A stretch of DNA of 64,000 nucleotides from Lycium barbarum (Eukaryota; Streptophyta; Magnoliopsida; Solanales; Solanaceae): the NCBI RefSeq assembly GCF_019175385.1, contig NC_083337.1, positions 162,825,713 through 162,889,712 of the forward strand, written 5' to 3'. Made by a program: the position numbers and the translations under genes. Below are positions 10,602-21,992 of this stretch, piece by piece (position 1 is the stretch's first letter; each line of letters starts with the position of its first letter). The notes beneath the pieces are model-generated. The model was not told the DNA's origin, searched no databases, and saw nothing but the letters and a program-made list of their open reading frames with translations.

Positions 10602-11204
10602 CAAACCCCCCCCCCCCCTTTTTTTTAATACTAACTTCGGCGTTTTTGCCCTTTGCTTCTCGATTTGCTAAAGGTAAATAGTTTAAAAAAAAATCTTTTT
10701 CCCTTTAGTTTGGGTCAAGCAGATTATAATCTCACCGGTGAAGTCCATGGAGGGTAATATGTAACCAAGCCTTATCCCTACCTTACGAGGGTAGGAAAGC
10801 TCTTTCCAATAGATTCTCGGCTCAAGAAAATCGTGATGTTTGCATTTTGATTGAAAAAATCATGGTATTTGCATATTGCTAATGAAAAACATTTACACCT
10901 AACTCTCATAGAAGTGTATTTACTACCGGGAAATAAATATAGCATTCACCTGTCGCTTCTCCTCTTTAGTCCCATATGTTAATTGTGCCTTCTTTCTTTT
11001 CCCCTTTTGGAGATTCCATAATTACCCTTTCTTGAATTTAGAGTGACTCCACCACTCTCCAAACTGCTTCCTTTTCTCTTAATCCCCAATTCTTGATTTC
11101 ATCTTCCTCTAATTTATTCAAAACCCTAGTATTTTCTAGCTGGATTATAGGGTATTGTAGAGGAATTGAATCAAGAAAAGGTTCAATTTGAAGATCAGTA
11201 AGAG
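10602..11204. other. CDKC promoter and 5' leader
   Basis: It contains a C-run/T-run (about 10606-10626), a LINE/SINE 3'-tail remnant (10725-10828) and then a pyrimidine-rich stretch typical of a plant 5' leader (about 11000-11200) ending at the CDKC ATG. No clear TATA box was found. Confidence 0.45.
10725..10828 (-). mobile_element. RTE/SINE 3'-end fragment, minus strand
   Basis: The minus strand reads TTGAGCCGAGAATCTATTGG, then CCTACCCTCGTAAGGTAGGG and TAAGGCTTGG. This is the same 3'-tail family as the copies at 6740-6840 and 63383-63516, more diverged. No target-site duplication was recognised. It lies in the CDKC promoter region. Confidence 0.5.
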
Positions 11205-14200
11205 ATGGCAATAGCTGGACCAGAACAACTTAACCTAACAGAAGCTCCAACATGGGGTTCTAGAACTGTTGATTGTTTTGAGAAATTGGAGCAAATTGGT
11301 GAAGGCACTTATGGGTCAGTTCTTCTATTTCTAATTATTTCTTACATGTAGTGTATGTGTTAAAAATGCCATTTTTTTGTTTAATTGAGCAGATTGGTGA
11401 AGGGACTAATGGGTCAGTTCTTTTATTTTCAATTATTTCTTCTATATGTAGTGTCTGTGTGTGTTAAAGTTGTCATTCTTTTGTTTCAAACACAGAGATT
11501 GTGAAGGTACTTATGGGTCAGTTCTTCTTTCTTGAATTATTTCTTCTACATGTAGCGTCTGTGTTAAAGTTGTCTCTTTTTTTTTTTTGTTTAAAAAAGA
11601 ATATTGAGCAGATTGGTGAAGGCATTTATCGGTTAGTTCTTCTTTCTTGAAAATTATTTCTTCTACATGTAGTGTTTGTGTTAAAGTTGTCATTTTTTTT
11701 TTTGGTTTAAAACACATAGATTGGTGAGGGCACTTATGGGTCAGTTCTTCTTTCTTGAATTGTTTCTTCTACATGTTTTGTGTGTGTGTTAAAGTTGTCT
11801 TTTTTTTTTTTTTGGTTTAAAACACATAGATTGGTGAGGACACTTGTTGGCCAGTTGTTCTATTTCGATTTATTTCTTCTACATGTAGTGTGTGTGTGTG
11901 TTGTTGTGTGAAAGTTGTATTTTATTTTATTTTGTTTAGAACACATACTATTGAGCAGATTGATGAAGGGACTAATGGGTCAGTTCTTCTTTTTTGAATT
12001 ATTTCTTCTACACGTAGTGTGTGTGTATGTGTTGTATTAAAGTTGTCATTTTTTTGTTTACAACACATTATTGAGCAGATTGGTGAAGGCACTTATGGGT
12101 TAGTTCTTCTATTTTGATTTAATTCTTCTACATGTAGTGTGTGTGTGTGTTGTGTTAAAGTTGTCATTTTTGTTTTGTTTAAAACACATACTATTGAGCA
12201 AATTGGTGAAGGCACTTATGGGTCAGTTCTATTTAGAATTATTTCTTCTACATATAGTGTGTGTGTCGTTGTGTTGGAAGTTGTCATTTGTTTGTTTAAT
12301 GCACATACTATTGAGCAGATTGGTGAAGACACTTATGGGTCAGTTGAATTCTTCTGTTTTTTGAATTGCTTCTTCTACATGTAGTGCGTGTGTGTGTGTG
12401 TGTGTTTTAAAGAAATTGGTAACGACTTGTATTCACAGTAAAATTCAGCTTCAATTGAAGCTGAATTGTAATCTTTACAGCAAAAGTATAAGGAGCACCC
12501 AACAAAAACTTACACTTACACTTGCCCTACTAAATCTACCAGGTCTCCTATCTCCCCCCACAAATTTTGTGTACACCAAAAATAGAAGAGATTTAGACAA
12601 TTCATCCTAATTTTCTGGATAGAGCTACTAGTGCCCTCAAAAATTACATGTAGTGTGTGTGTTAAAGTTGTCATTTTTTTGTTTAAAACACAGAGATTGG
12701 TGAGGGCACTTATGGGTCAGTTCTATTTTGAATTGTTTCTTCTATATGTAGTGTGTGTGTGTTAAAGTTGTCATTTTTTTTGTTTGTTTAAAACACAGAT
12801 TGGTGAGAGCACTTATTGGTCAGTTGTTCTATTTTGAATTGTTTCTTCTATATGTAGCACGGGTGTGTGTGTGTGTTAAAGTTGTCATTTTTTTGTTTAA
12901 AACACATACTATTGTGGTATTGGAATGAAATGGGTCCAAATAGAAAGTAATAAATGCATAAGGTTTTAATCGACCTTAATTATACACCTGAGGTCCGGTG
13001 CATTCACTATTTCATCGCTTGTACTAGAGAATTTTTGCAAAATTTAAAACCCTATGTGAAAAACATAGCTCTTTAGCAAATGGAAGAGGTTTGGTGTTTT
13101 TGGGGTCAAAAGTTAGTAAAGCAGTATTTTAGCTTATAGAGTCGTGGACAAAGAAAATTTAGCTTAATGGTCTCAGTTTTTGTCTTATAGTGACGAAGAT
13201 GATAATTTCAGCTCAAAGTTCTCAGCTTTTGGTACTTAATCGAAAGAGTAGACTATCTTTTTTATAAATGAGTGAAGAGGTAACTCAGAAGCTGTTTTAA
13301 ATTAACTACATATCCATTTTGCAACTTACACCAAAATGCAGAAAGAGAAACTGTTATACTTCAACTCATAGACTCTCTTTTTTTCTTCCAAAACATCTTT
13401 AATTCCTTCATTTTCATACTGACCACCATATACATGCTGGGATTGTTTCCCTTATAGCTTATAGCTTTTGTATTCTTTGGGGAACACAACACTAAATGAT
13501 AAGATTGGGAGCAGACTCAATTAACAATATTTCAACCACAAAAGGAAAAAGCAAATTTAAATTAGGACATTTTTGTAGTTAATTCAATTTGCATTTTCTT
13601 AACACGAAAAAGCAGATCCTTTTTTCTTTTTGTTGTTTCTACTTTAACAATAAAAAGTAGAATTGAGGATAGATGGTGACAAACCCTTTCCAGCTCCTTT
13701 TATTTCCTATTTATCTCACTAAAGTAATATTATGTCCTTAATAAGGAGTAGGGAGTATGAAATATCGCATGCGCTTATAGAAACTGAGGTTGCCTCATAT
13801 TTTACACTCTTCTAACCCAAGAATGGAAGGTTTCAGCTACATAAAACTGATGTTGATATTCCCTTACCAAAACACTACCAATAGAACACTCAAAACCAAT
13901 TGGAATCCAAATGATTCAGCAGGAAGAATCTTAGGTATCAGTCAGATTAGGGGTACCAACATTTAGCATGCCAGTTCAAGTGTTTGGTTTAATTACGTCT
14001 AATGGATTCTACTGGGAGTGATATTTTATAAATGAAAATTATTCGCATATTCAAAAAAAAAAAAAAAAACTTGGAAGATTTTGAATATTTGTATTATCGA
14101 AAATTTCTAACTGAACCGTATGCTCTCTGTCCCATATCTGCTTTCATGGCCTCAATCCCACACTATATTGAATTCTTTTCTAAATCTGCATATTTATTAA

Positions 14201-17200
14201 GAGGAAAAATGATATATGTTTTTGTTTATGTTAAATCGGAAAACACGTACGGGTCATAAATTTTCTTTTGAATTTTCTGGAAGAGAAGTTTGTTATTGAC
14301 AACTGTATAGGTGGGAATATGTAAATTTGATGTGCTAAACTGTGCTTCTGAAAGTGGATATGATTTTAATACAAATCAAAATGCAAACATGGTTGTTAGA
14401 TTTTAAATGGAGGGAGTAGGTAGTTTATCCATTTTTTAGTTTGTAGAAAAAGGATGATTACCTGAACTTATGCTCAACAATTTGTTCATGGATATTTAGA
14501 TGTACAACTGTTAATGTGGCATATCTTTTACCTTGCAGTCAAGTTTACATGGCAAAAGAAATTAGAACAGGAGAAATTGTTGCTTTGAAGAAGATACGTA
14601 TGGACAACGAAAGAGAAGGGGTAAGCTTCTTATTTTTTATATGATTTGCATTTTGTTAGTTCTTTCAAACTCTTCTCACTGAAGCTTTTCTTAACTTTCT
14701 TATGCAGTTTCCAATAACTGCAATACGTGAAATTAAAATATTAAAGAAGCTGCACCATGAAAATGTGATTGACCTGAAAGAGATCGTAACATCTCCAGGT
14801 GAGATTTAAGTAATACACATGCTTCCTTCTTGGGCCTTATTTCTATTTACTAACGGGCCCTTGTTGACATGAACTTAAAAACCACATACAATAGTTACTG
14901 GTCCTTTTTTCTTTTTATATGCCCTTCTTTGTGTTTTTTTTCTCTTTACTAATGAAAAAAATCATACAAAAGTTTATGCCCTTGCAATTGCATCGCTAGC
15001 AAGAATTTCTTTATCTTATTAAACATTTCTTATGTTTTCCACCGCTAGCCTATTAATGTTTGCCTGCATTGACTGTGATCTTCGTGAATATCCAAATACA
15101 TTCAACTATCGAACAGAACTAAATGGCAAACAAGGTCCTTTTGATATCAGATTTTACATCATAAAAAGGTCCAAAAAGTTTTGTGAAAGTTTAGTAATTA
15201 TTGTGTCCCTTCTTTTGGTTGTTCTTTATTTAGTGGTGAACACTCCTGCGAAAGTATCAACTTTTTTATTGTTGCAGGTCGTGAGAAGGATGAGCAAGGG
15301 AGACCAGGCAAGTGTTTCTACCTTCAGTTTTAGTTTAATATGATGCTTTTACTGCGTGCCCCCCACCAAAAAAAAAAAAACCAAACTCTGGGGCCTGACA
15401 TCACTTCTGATCTAATTGAGTTTGTCATATTTGAAGTAACCATATGACTTCATTTGCAGATGGTAACAAGTATAAGGGTGGAATCTACATGGTTTTTGAG
15501 TACATGGACCATGATTTGACTGGGCTTGCTGATCGTCCTGGAATGAGATTTTCAGTTCCGCAGATTAAGGTAGCATAATTTGGCAAGAACCTGTTTGAGC
15601 AAAATTAGATGCTTGAAAGAAGAGAGTGAGTAGGTGTTGATATTCACTTTTTCTTTGCAGTGTTATATGAGGCAGCTTTTGACAGGACTTCACTATTGTC
15701 ATGTGAATCAAGTACTTCATCGTGATATTAAAGGTTTGATTTAGGAAATTCATGCTGATTTTGTAACTTCAAATTCTCTAGGTGTGGTGATAAAGGCTTC
15801 TTCTTTTCCTTGTAGGTTCCAATCTTCTCATTGACAACAAAGGCAATTTGAAGCTTGCCGATTTTGGGCTTGCTCGATCCTTCTCAAATGATCACAATGC
15901 AAATCTTACAAATCGTGTGATTACTTTATGGTACAGGTATGATTTGTGGAATACCAATCCTTTGGGGGTAAGCTGGATTTCATTTTAAATTCTCTTCTTG
16001 TGTGAGTGGTGACTTGTGGTATATCAAACAGACCACCTGAGCTGCTTCTTGGAACCACAAAGTATGGTCCAGCTGTTGATATGTGGTCGGTTGGTTGCAT
16101 CTTTGCTGAGCTGCTTCATGGAAAACCAATCTTTCCAGGGAAGGATGAGGTAGCTGATGTTTTCTGTCGGTTAAATGTCCTAAATCTTACGAAAGTAGTG
16201 AAGATGTAAGCTTTTAGTCTAACTAAAATGCACTTACCTTCAGTGTTCTTGGCCTTAGGAAGACTCTATAGTCTAAAGAATAATAGTAACAGCTTCCACT
16301 TGAAAAGAATTGTGATGGTGATATTTGCCTAATTTATAACTTTTTTTTTTGGCTGATGGTATGCCTGATTAATCTTTGTGAGTCAAGACTGTTCCAGACA
16401 ACTGTTTGCTTCTGCACCTAATTTGTCCCATCTCTAGATTTGAATATTCACCGTCAGAGTTCTTTTATAGCTGAGCTGTGGTTCACCAGTTTATGACAAG
16501 ATTTAAAGATCTTCATTCTACATTCTATAGGGAAGGTAAAGATCTTCTTTTTCTATAGGGAAGGTAAAGATCTTCTTTTTCTATAGGGAAGGTAAAGATC
16601 TTCATTGTACACCTGTTTGCCAAAGATTTAAAAAACACAAACTGCAGTATCTGCATAATCCAAATTAATTAGGTTTTTCAAACTTTCTTGTCACTTATGA
16701 AGCTTTAAGGCAAGAACTTGACTTGTTTTTGATGTTTTCTGTATTTTTAACAATTTTCTTTTCCCCGAATAACCTACTTAGAAGCATGTGTGAATGTGAC
16801 TTTAGGTTGTGTCGAAGTTCTAGTGTGTTGAGGTGCCTCTTTTACATTGATTTCAGCCAGAGCAGCTGAACAAGATATTTGAGTTGTGTGGCGCTCCAGA
16901 CGAGGTTAATTGGCCTGGAGTTTCCAAGATTCCATGGTATAACAGTTTCAAACCATCAAAGCCAATGAAAAGACGTCTAAGGGAGGTTTTCAGACAGTAA
17001 GTAAACTATACATGATGTGCTATATTTACTTTAGCTCCGTAGCATTGTTGTTGGTGTTAAATAGATGTTTGTGTATTTATACTATTGTGTCTCTGGCTTT
17101 AGCTTTGATCGACATGCTTTGGAGTTGCTTGACAAGATGCTGACCCTTGACCCATCTCAGGTATCAGTTTCTCTGGCATTTATGGCATGCTTTATTCTTG

Positions 17201-18422
17201 TTCTAAGTACTGGACAATGTTCAAACTCATATTTGAAAAGGTATATGCAGGTGTTCGTGTTTCATGGTGCTTTTTACTTTTTAGACCAAAGCTAGCATCC
17301 CGTGTCCAAGTTCATCATATTTTCTAGTATATGTTGTCACTGCTTTCAAACTTTGTTTGGGGGGAAAAGACGAGCAAACAAAAAGCCACATACATTTCTT
17401 TGCTTGTTTAATTCACTGCAATTCTCCAATGTCCTTAACTATTTTCTGCTGATAAGAAATTTATCAGAGTTACCAGACTTTGGGAGAATTTAGTCAAGTG
17501 TTAATTTAATATCATTCTTAAAGGTTATTTGTCTTTTCGGGATGTTTGATCTAAGTCAATTATGTTCCTAAACCGCATCTGTTCCAATGCCAATTAAGGA
17601 TTAGTTCTTATGAATGATGTCAATGTCCTGACTGACTTGCATTTACTTTTTATGTTGTCAAGAGAATATCAGCCAAGGATGCACTTGATGCCGAGTATTT
17701 CTGGACTGATCCATTACCATGCGATCCAAAGAGGTATTTTTTTTCCCCTTAAAATTATCAAAAAAGAGATACTCTATGAATTCCGTATGGGGTGAAAATT
17801 TTCACCCCCAAACTTTGCTTTAAAAATCAAACTCCCCCCTCAATTTTGAACAATAATCATTCTCCCCCCTTTATCCTAATTGACTTTCTTAAATTCCTAG
17901 TCTACCTTTACATTATCAACTTGTCTTTCTTTTTCTTTTACTTTTTAAAATCATGATTTTTTTAATCTCTTTAATCTATGTAACAAATTAAGAAATTAAA
18001 TATCATTTTCGAGATAGAAAAAAAGTATATAATTTAATGTAGTATATAATTTAATGTCATTCTATAATGAAATAAATGAGAAGAATAAGAATTTTTTTAT
18101 TAATCATAATCAAAATTCTGATATCTATTTGTACAAGTATAAATAACAGGTAATAATAAGTTTATAAATATATTTCAATGCAGGTAATACAAAATAATTA
18201 ATAAAAATAGAGGTATATTCTATAACAAATTCCTAAAGATTATCTATTTATATTAGAATGAATTTTAAATTATAATTTATAATATTCCATTCATGACAAC
18301 CAAAACTCATTTGCATATTGACAACAGAGAATAAGATGGAAGTGAAACTTAAGTATACATATACATATACAACAACAACAACAACAACCCAGTGAGATCC
18401 CACATCGTGGGGCAGTATACAT

Positions 18423-18514
<92 letters not shown>

Positions 18515-19393
18515 ATAGGTAATATGTGCGAGTGCGGGGGCTCATGCATGTACATACATAATATATGCTTAAGCCATATAATATTAAAATATCAAGCATA
18601 AAAAGTAACATTAGATTTTGTGATATTATTCTACTTATAATATATTTCAATTAAAAAAAACTATACATACCTTGGTTAAAATAATAAATTTTATATAATA
18701 TAAAAGATATTACATAGATGGAGGAGTGAAAATGTCAAGACATTGCATAGGAGAAAGGGGGGGAGAATGACTATTGTTCATAATTAAGGGGGGAGTTTGA
18801 TTTTTAAAGCAAAGTTGGGTGGTGAAAATCATTCCGTATATGTTCTAGGTGAGCAACTTTGTTAATTCGGACTTATTTGCTTGAGCAGTTTGCCAACCTA
18901 TGAAGCTTCACATGAGTTCCAGACAAAGAAAAAGCGTCAGCAGCAGAGGCAACACGACGAAGCAGCTAAACGTCAGAAACTGCATCACCAGCAGCAGCAT
19001 GGTCGGCTTCCACCGGTTCAGCAGTCGGGGCAAGGACACCCAATGAGACCAGGGCCAAATCCCCCAATGCATGCATCCCATCCTCAGGCTGCTGGCGGAC
19101 CTAGCCACCACTATGCAAAGCCGCATGGACCTCCAGCAGGACCAGGCAGATATCCAGCTGGTGGAAATCCTTCTGGAGGATACGGTCACCCTACTCGTGG
19201 CCAAGGTGGAGCTTATGGCAGTGGTCGATATCCACCTCAAGGAGGAAGGGGTACCCAATATGGTTCAGGAGGGATGCCAGGTGGAGGTGGTCCCCGCCCG
19301 AATTATCCTCACGGTGCCCCATATGGGTCTTCTGGTACTGGACGTGGCTCAAATGCGAATCGCAATCAACAACAATACAATTGGCAGCAGTAA
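11205..19393 (+). CDS. CDKC: Cyclin-dependent kinase C (CDK9/P-TEFb-like)
   Basis: Twelve exons: 11205-11314, 14539-14620, 14708-14798, 15278-15307, 15460-15569, 15661-15733, 15816-15936, 16032-16149, 16857-16996, 17103-17160, 17663-17733 and 18889-19393. They join in frame to 502 residues. Kinase marks: glycine loop IGEGTYGQV (31-39), VALKK lysine 54, PITAIRE (66-72, the CDKC class signature), HRD (161-163), DFG (181-183) and T-loop [14 protein letters not shown] with Thr197. The tail after about residue 335 is Gln-rich (KKKRQQQRQ), then Gly/Pro/Tyr-rich. CDKC pairs with cyclin T and phosphorylates the RNA polymerase II C-terminal domain in the nucleus to promote elongation. Intron 4 has a GC donor (CAG, then GCAAGT). 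Intron 1 (3.2 kb) carries the junction array; the last intron holds a MULE-like MITE. All catalytic residues are intact, so the gene is probably functional. Confidence 0.95.
11284..12925 (+). repeat. Tandem array of the CDKC exon 1/intron 1 junction (about 11 extra copies)
   Basis: Each unit (about 100-125 bp) repeats the end of exon 1, GAGCAAATTGGTGAAGGCAC then TTATGG, then the donor GTCAGTTCTT. Next comes ATTATTTCTTCTACATGTAG, a TG run, GTTAAAGTTGTCATTTTT and TTTAAAACACA. Copies of the coding end begin near 11385, 11494, 11605, 11717, 11828, 11952, 12070, 12194, 12312, 12694 and 12797. An unrelated insert separates the last two (about 12410-12640). The units therefore keep the codons for the kinase glycine loop, a donor-like GT, and often a 'GAGCAG' that resembles an acceptor. 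Only the first is spliced as exon 1 in my model. Confidence 0.85.
12926..14538 (+). other. Rest of CDKC intron 1
   Basis: AT-rich intronic sequence after the junction array, with an A run near 14052-14068 and no coding frame I can support. Its acceptor is CCTTGCAG at 14531-14538. Confidence 0.5.
16524..16607 (+). repeat. 28-bp tandem repeat, 3 copies, in CDKC intron 8
   Basis: The motif TCTATAGGGAAGGTAAAGAT with CTTCTTTT following starts at 16524, 16552 and 16580, giving an exact 28-bp period. The last copy diverges at its end. Intronic, no evident function. Confidence 0.8.
18371..18415 (-). mobile_element. Very short LINE/SINE tail insertion inside the MULE-MITE
   Basis: AACAACAACAACAACAACCC followed by AGTGAGATCCCACATCGTGG is the reverse complement of the CCACGATGTGGGA...CACTGGGTTGTTG tail seen at 6243-6844. 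GTATACATATAC occurs on both sides, a probable target-site duplication, although the flanks are simple sequence. Confidence 0.65.
18433..18509. repeat. (TA)n microsatellite, about 75 bp
   Basis: Uninterrupted TA dinucleotides inside the CDKC last intron. The long Tyr/Ile open frames seen here on both strands are artefacts of the repeat. Confidence 0.95.
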
Positions 19394-21992
19394 CACTTCA
19401 TTCCTGCTTAGATATAGTAAGCAAAATGTTCCAACTTATGTGAAATGTAAGAAGCAAAGTGTGGATTGGAATATTCCCCGCTTCATTGGTTTTTCTGATC
19501 CGCCACATGCATCGCAAGAGAAGGGAGGCAACGTGTGGGAGGGCATCGGTCGAACCTGTTTATATGGGAAGTTGTTACACTGAAGGTCACGTAAAATATA
19601 TAATATTATGTGTTCTGTGGACAGTGTCTGATGTTGTCTTCGTCCAAATTCACTTGTGAACAGAACCACCATAAACCTACACACTGCCAAGGAGCACTTA
19701 TGTTTTCATCCGTTTTGTAGTGAATATCTTATTTGTTTGGATGTTGAAATTCACTTTTTCATGAATCGTAAATCGAGATCCAAATGTGTAACCGCTCTTT
19801 TAAATTTGTGAGCTGAATTTATTGGAAAGCTGAGCCACATCACCTGTTAGTTTCTGCATGTACTCCCTTGCATTTCTTAGACTTTTGTAGATTGTCATGT
19901 ATTTTTTTGACATAATGTGTATGTGCGAGCGCTTTAAAATCAAATGCGCTGATACCAGAATGTTGAAAAACTTAAGCAGGGAAACCTCACTGGACTGGAA
20001 GAAGCAATTTGAGAATTTAGAAAGGGAAGAACTAAGAGAGGAAAGAAAAGTGTATTGATCATAAGTTCATCAATCCAATGTACAAGTCTTGTTTTCATAG
20101 AAGGTGTCTGGTTTACTTTTTGCAGAAATGAGTATCTCATTACATCGAAAATCCCAGCTTTGCGACTAAATCAACTTACATGTTATTCTATCAACTCTAC
20201 TAACAATTAGGTGTAACATCAAATAAGGATAAAGAACTCGGCATGCTTGCAAACTGATCATAAACTTGAATATTTCATTTCACACTTACATGATAAGTTT
20301 TTATAGCTACATAAATAATAAGATTTTATTTTTTTTAACAAAAAATGTAAAGGTATGTTTAGAACCATAAATTTTGAAAGTTTTACTTTTTATGTGCTCA
20401 ATCAAATAGGATCAGATAAACTGAAATGATATATGTAAAGCTTATTTGTGATGACGTGAAAGGGTTTACAATGGTCATCCCAAAAGACAAGATGACGTTA
20501 GGAATTGTGAGTATACGTTAAATGAATGACACCCACAGTGTCTCCCTTTGCCCATAGTAATGCAGGGACTTACGTGAAGACTTTGCAAAGGACTTACCAA
20601 AAGCATTCTGATTTCTAGGTTGCCTTTTTCTCTGTGTGCCTTAAAGAAAAAGGAGGCAAAGAATATCCAAAGATTATTCCTTGTACATATGTGTGTATTT
20701 TCTTAATGAAATTGAAAAGGTCACCAATCAACTTGTGGGCATTACTACGTCAGAAATCACAAAAATGTTAAATGTTTAGATTTAATGCTCAACGTTCCGA
20801 TACATTAGTACTTAAATTGACAAGAAATTTTGATCATCCTAAAATAAAATAGCGAAATTTCTTGGATTATGCTATTTCTAAGTTTGTTTTACAAAAACCA
20901 TTGGCTCTACATTTGTTACTCTTGTCATAAAAAGAGAAAAGCAAAAACAAGCATAATTTTCATTTTTAATTTCTAGAGTTCTCACATTCTTTTATTAATA
21001 TTTACAAGTTGTTCAATAAAATAAAAATGATTCATCTTCTTAAACTCACTCTATAAAGAATAATATAAAATTTCGAAGGATGATAAAAGTAGGTACATTT
21101 TTTTTGGTAATGTGAAATCCATGATTTCCACAAAAGTATTTGAAGACTATTTCACCATCCTACAACTTGAAACGATTTTTTTTGATAAGCTCCAAGGCAG
21201 ATATATAATATGTAAATATGAAGGGAATAGTTCAGAGCGATTCTTAAGACTATAAGTGGATGATAAGAACTGCATTGTCTACATATATATATATGATTTA
21301 AGGCCTTTGCTCAATCTATGATTAGTCCTGCTTGCCATCATTGCCTTCATGAACCCTTTGTTTCCATTGCAGACCATTCTTAGTTAAGTCTTCATTAAGA
21401 CAACTTCATGTCATCTGATAGGTCTTCCTTGTAACATTCTACCACATTCAATCATTAAGGCCTGCTCATGATGACATACAAACTACAGTATCTAAAAGCG
21501 ACATTCTCCTATTTTATCCTCGTGCTCGGTGCTTCTTATTATAGCCCTCTATCATATGTCTAATATAAAAATAAAAAGTACACAATTCAACTGGAGAAAA
21601 AGGGAGCAATACTTCAACTCTAATTAATGTCACTTGGTCCCAGCACAAAGGAAATGTGTTGCATTTGCGTTCAAACACAATGGAATTTGAAAGGCAGGCA
21701 ATTCAATGCCCGCATACAAGCAGTGTTTCTTGTTTCAATATCTAAAAGACTATCACAACTCAACACAATCTAACATGAAAAATATTACATTCTCTTCTAT
21801 AGTCGTTTAATAACCAAAGTTTGCATCGCAAAAATGTTTGCAAGGCATTCAAAGTACCATAATCTTGTTGAGCTTATTGACTGGATGGTGGACATGGCAT
21901 CCCATGCACTAGAACCATGTCCACAGCAGCCTTGACCTGATGGTGCGGCTAACCAAGTGTAATCATCAAAAAATCGGAGCCAAATGCTTCTT
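19394..21992. other. Intergenic region between convergent CDKC and GAMYB
   Basis: Holds the CDKC 3' untranslated region (probably to about 19900) and the GAMYB 3' untranslated region from the other side. The rest is AT-rich with no coding frame, RNA gene or repeat that I recognise. Confidence 0.5.

Larger units (their letters stand above)
17789..18830. mobile_element. Non-coding Mutator-like (MULE) MITE in the last CDKC intron, 9-bp TSD
   Basis: Ends of about 85 bp are inverse copies: CAAACTTTGCTTTAAAAATC and CTCCCCCC-rich blocks at 17809-17880 match the reverse complement of 18745-18825. The 9-bp ATTCCGTAT stands at 17780-17788 and again at 18831-18839. Long terminal repeats with a 9-bp duplication are the hallmark of Mutator-like elements. 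The interior is AT-rich, non-coding, and carries a (TA)n run and a small LINE-tail insertion. The left end has about 8 extra bases (GGGGTGAA) before the repeat begins. Confidence 0.8.

Noticed and set aside
18291..18650. Open frames of 60-119 residues on both strands rich in Tyr/Ile
   Set aside because: They are translations of the (TA)n and (TATG)n simple repeat in a CDKC intron, not genes.
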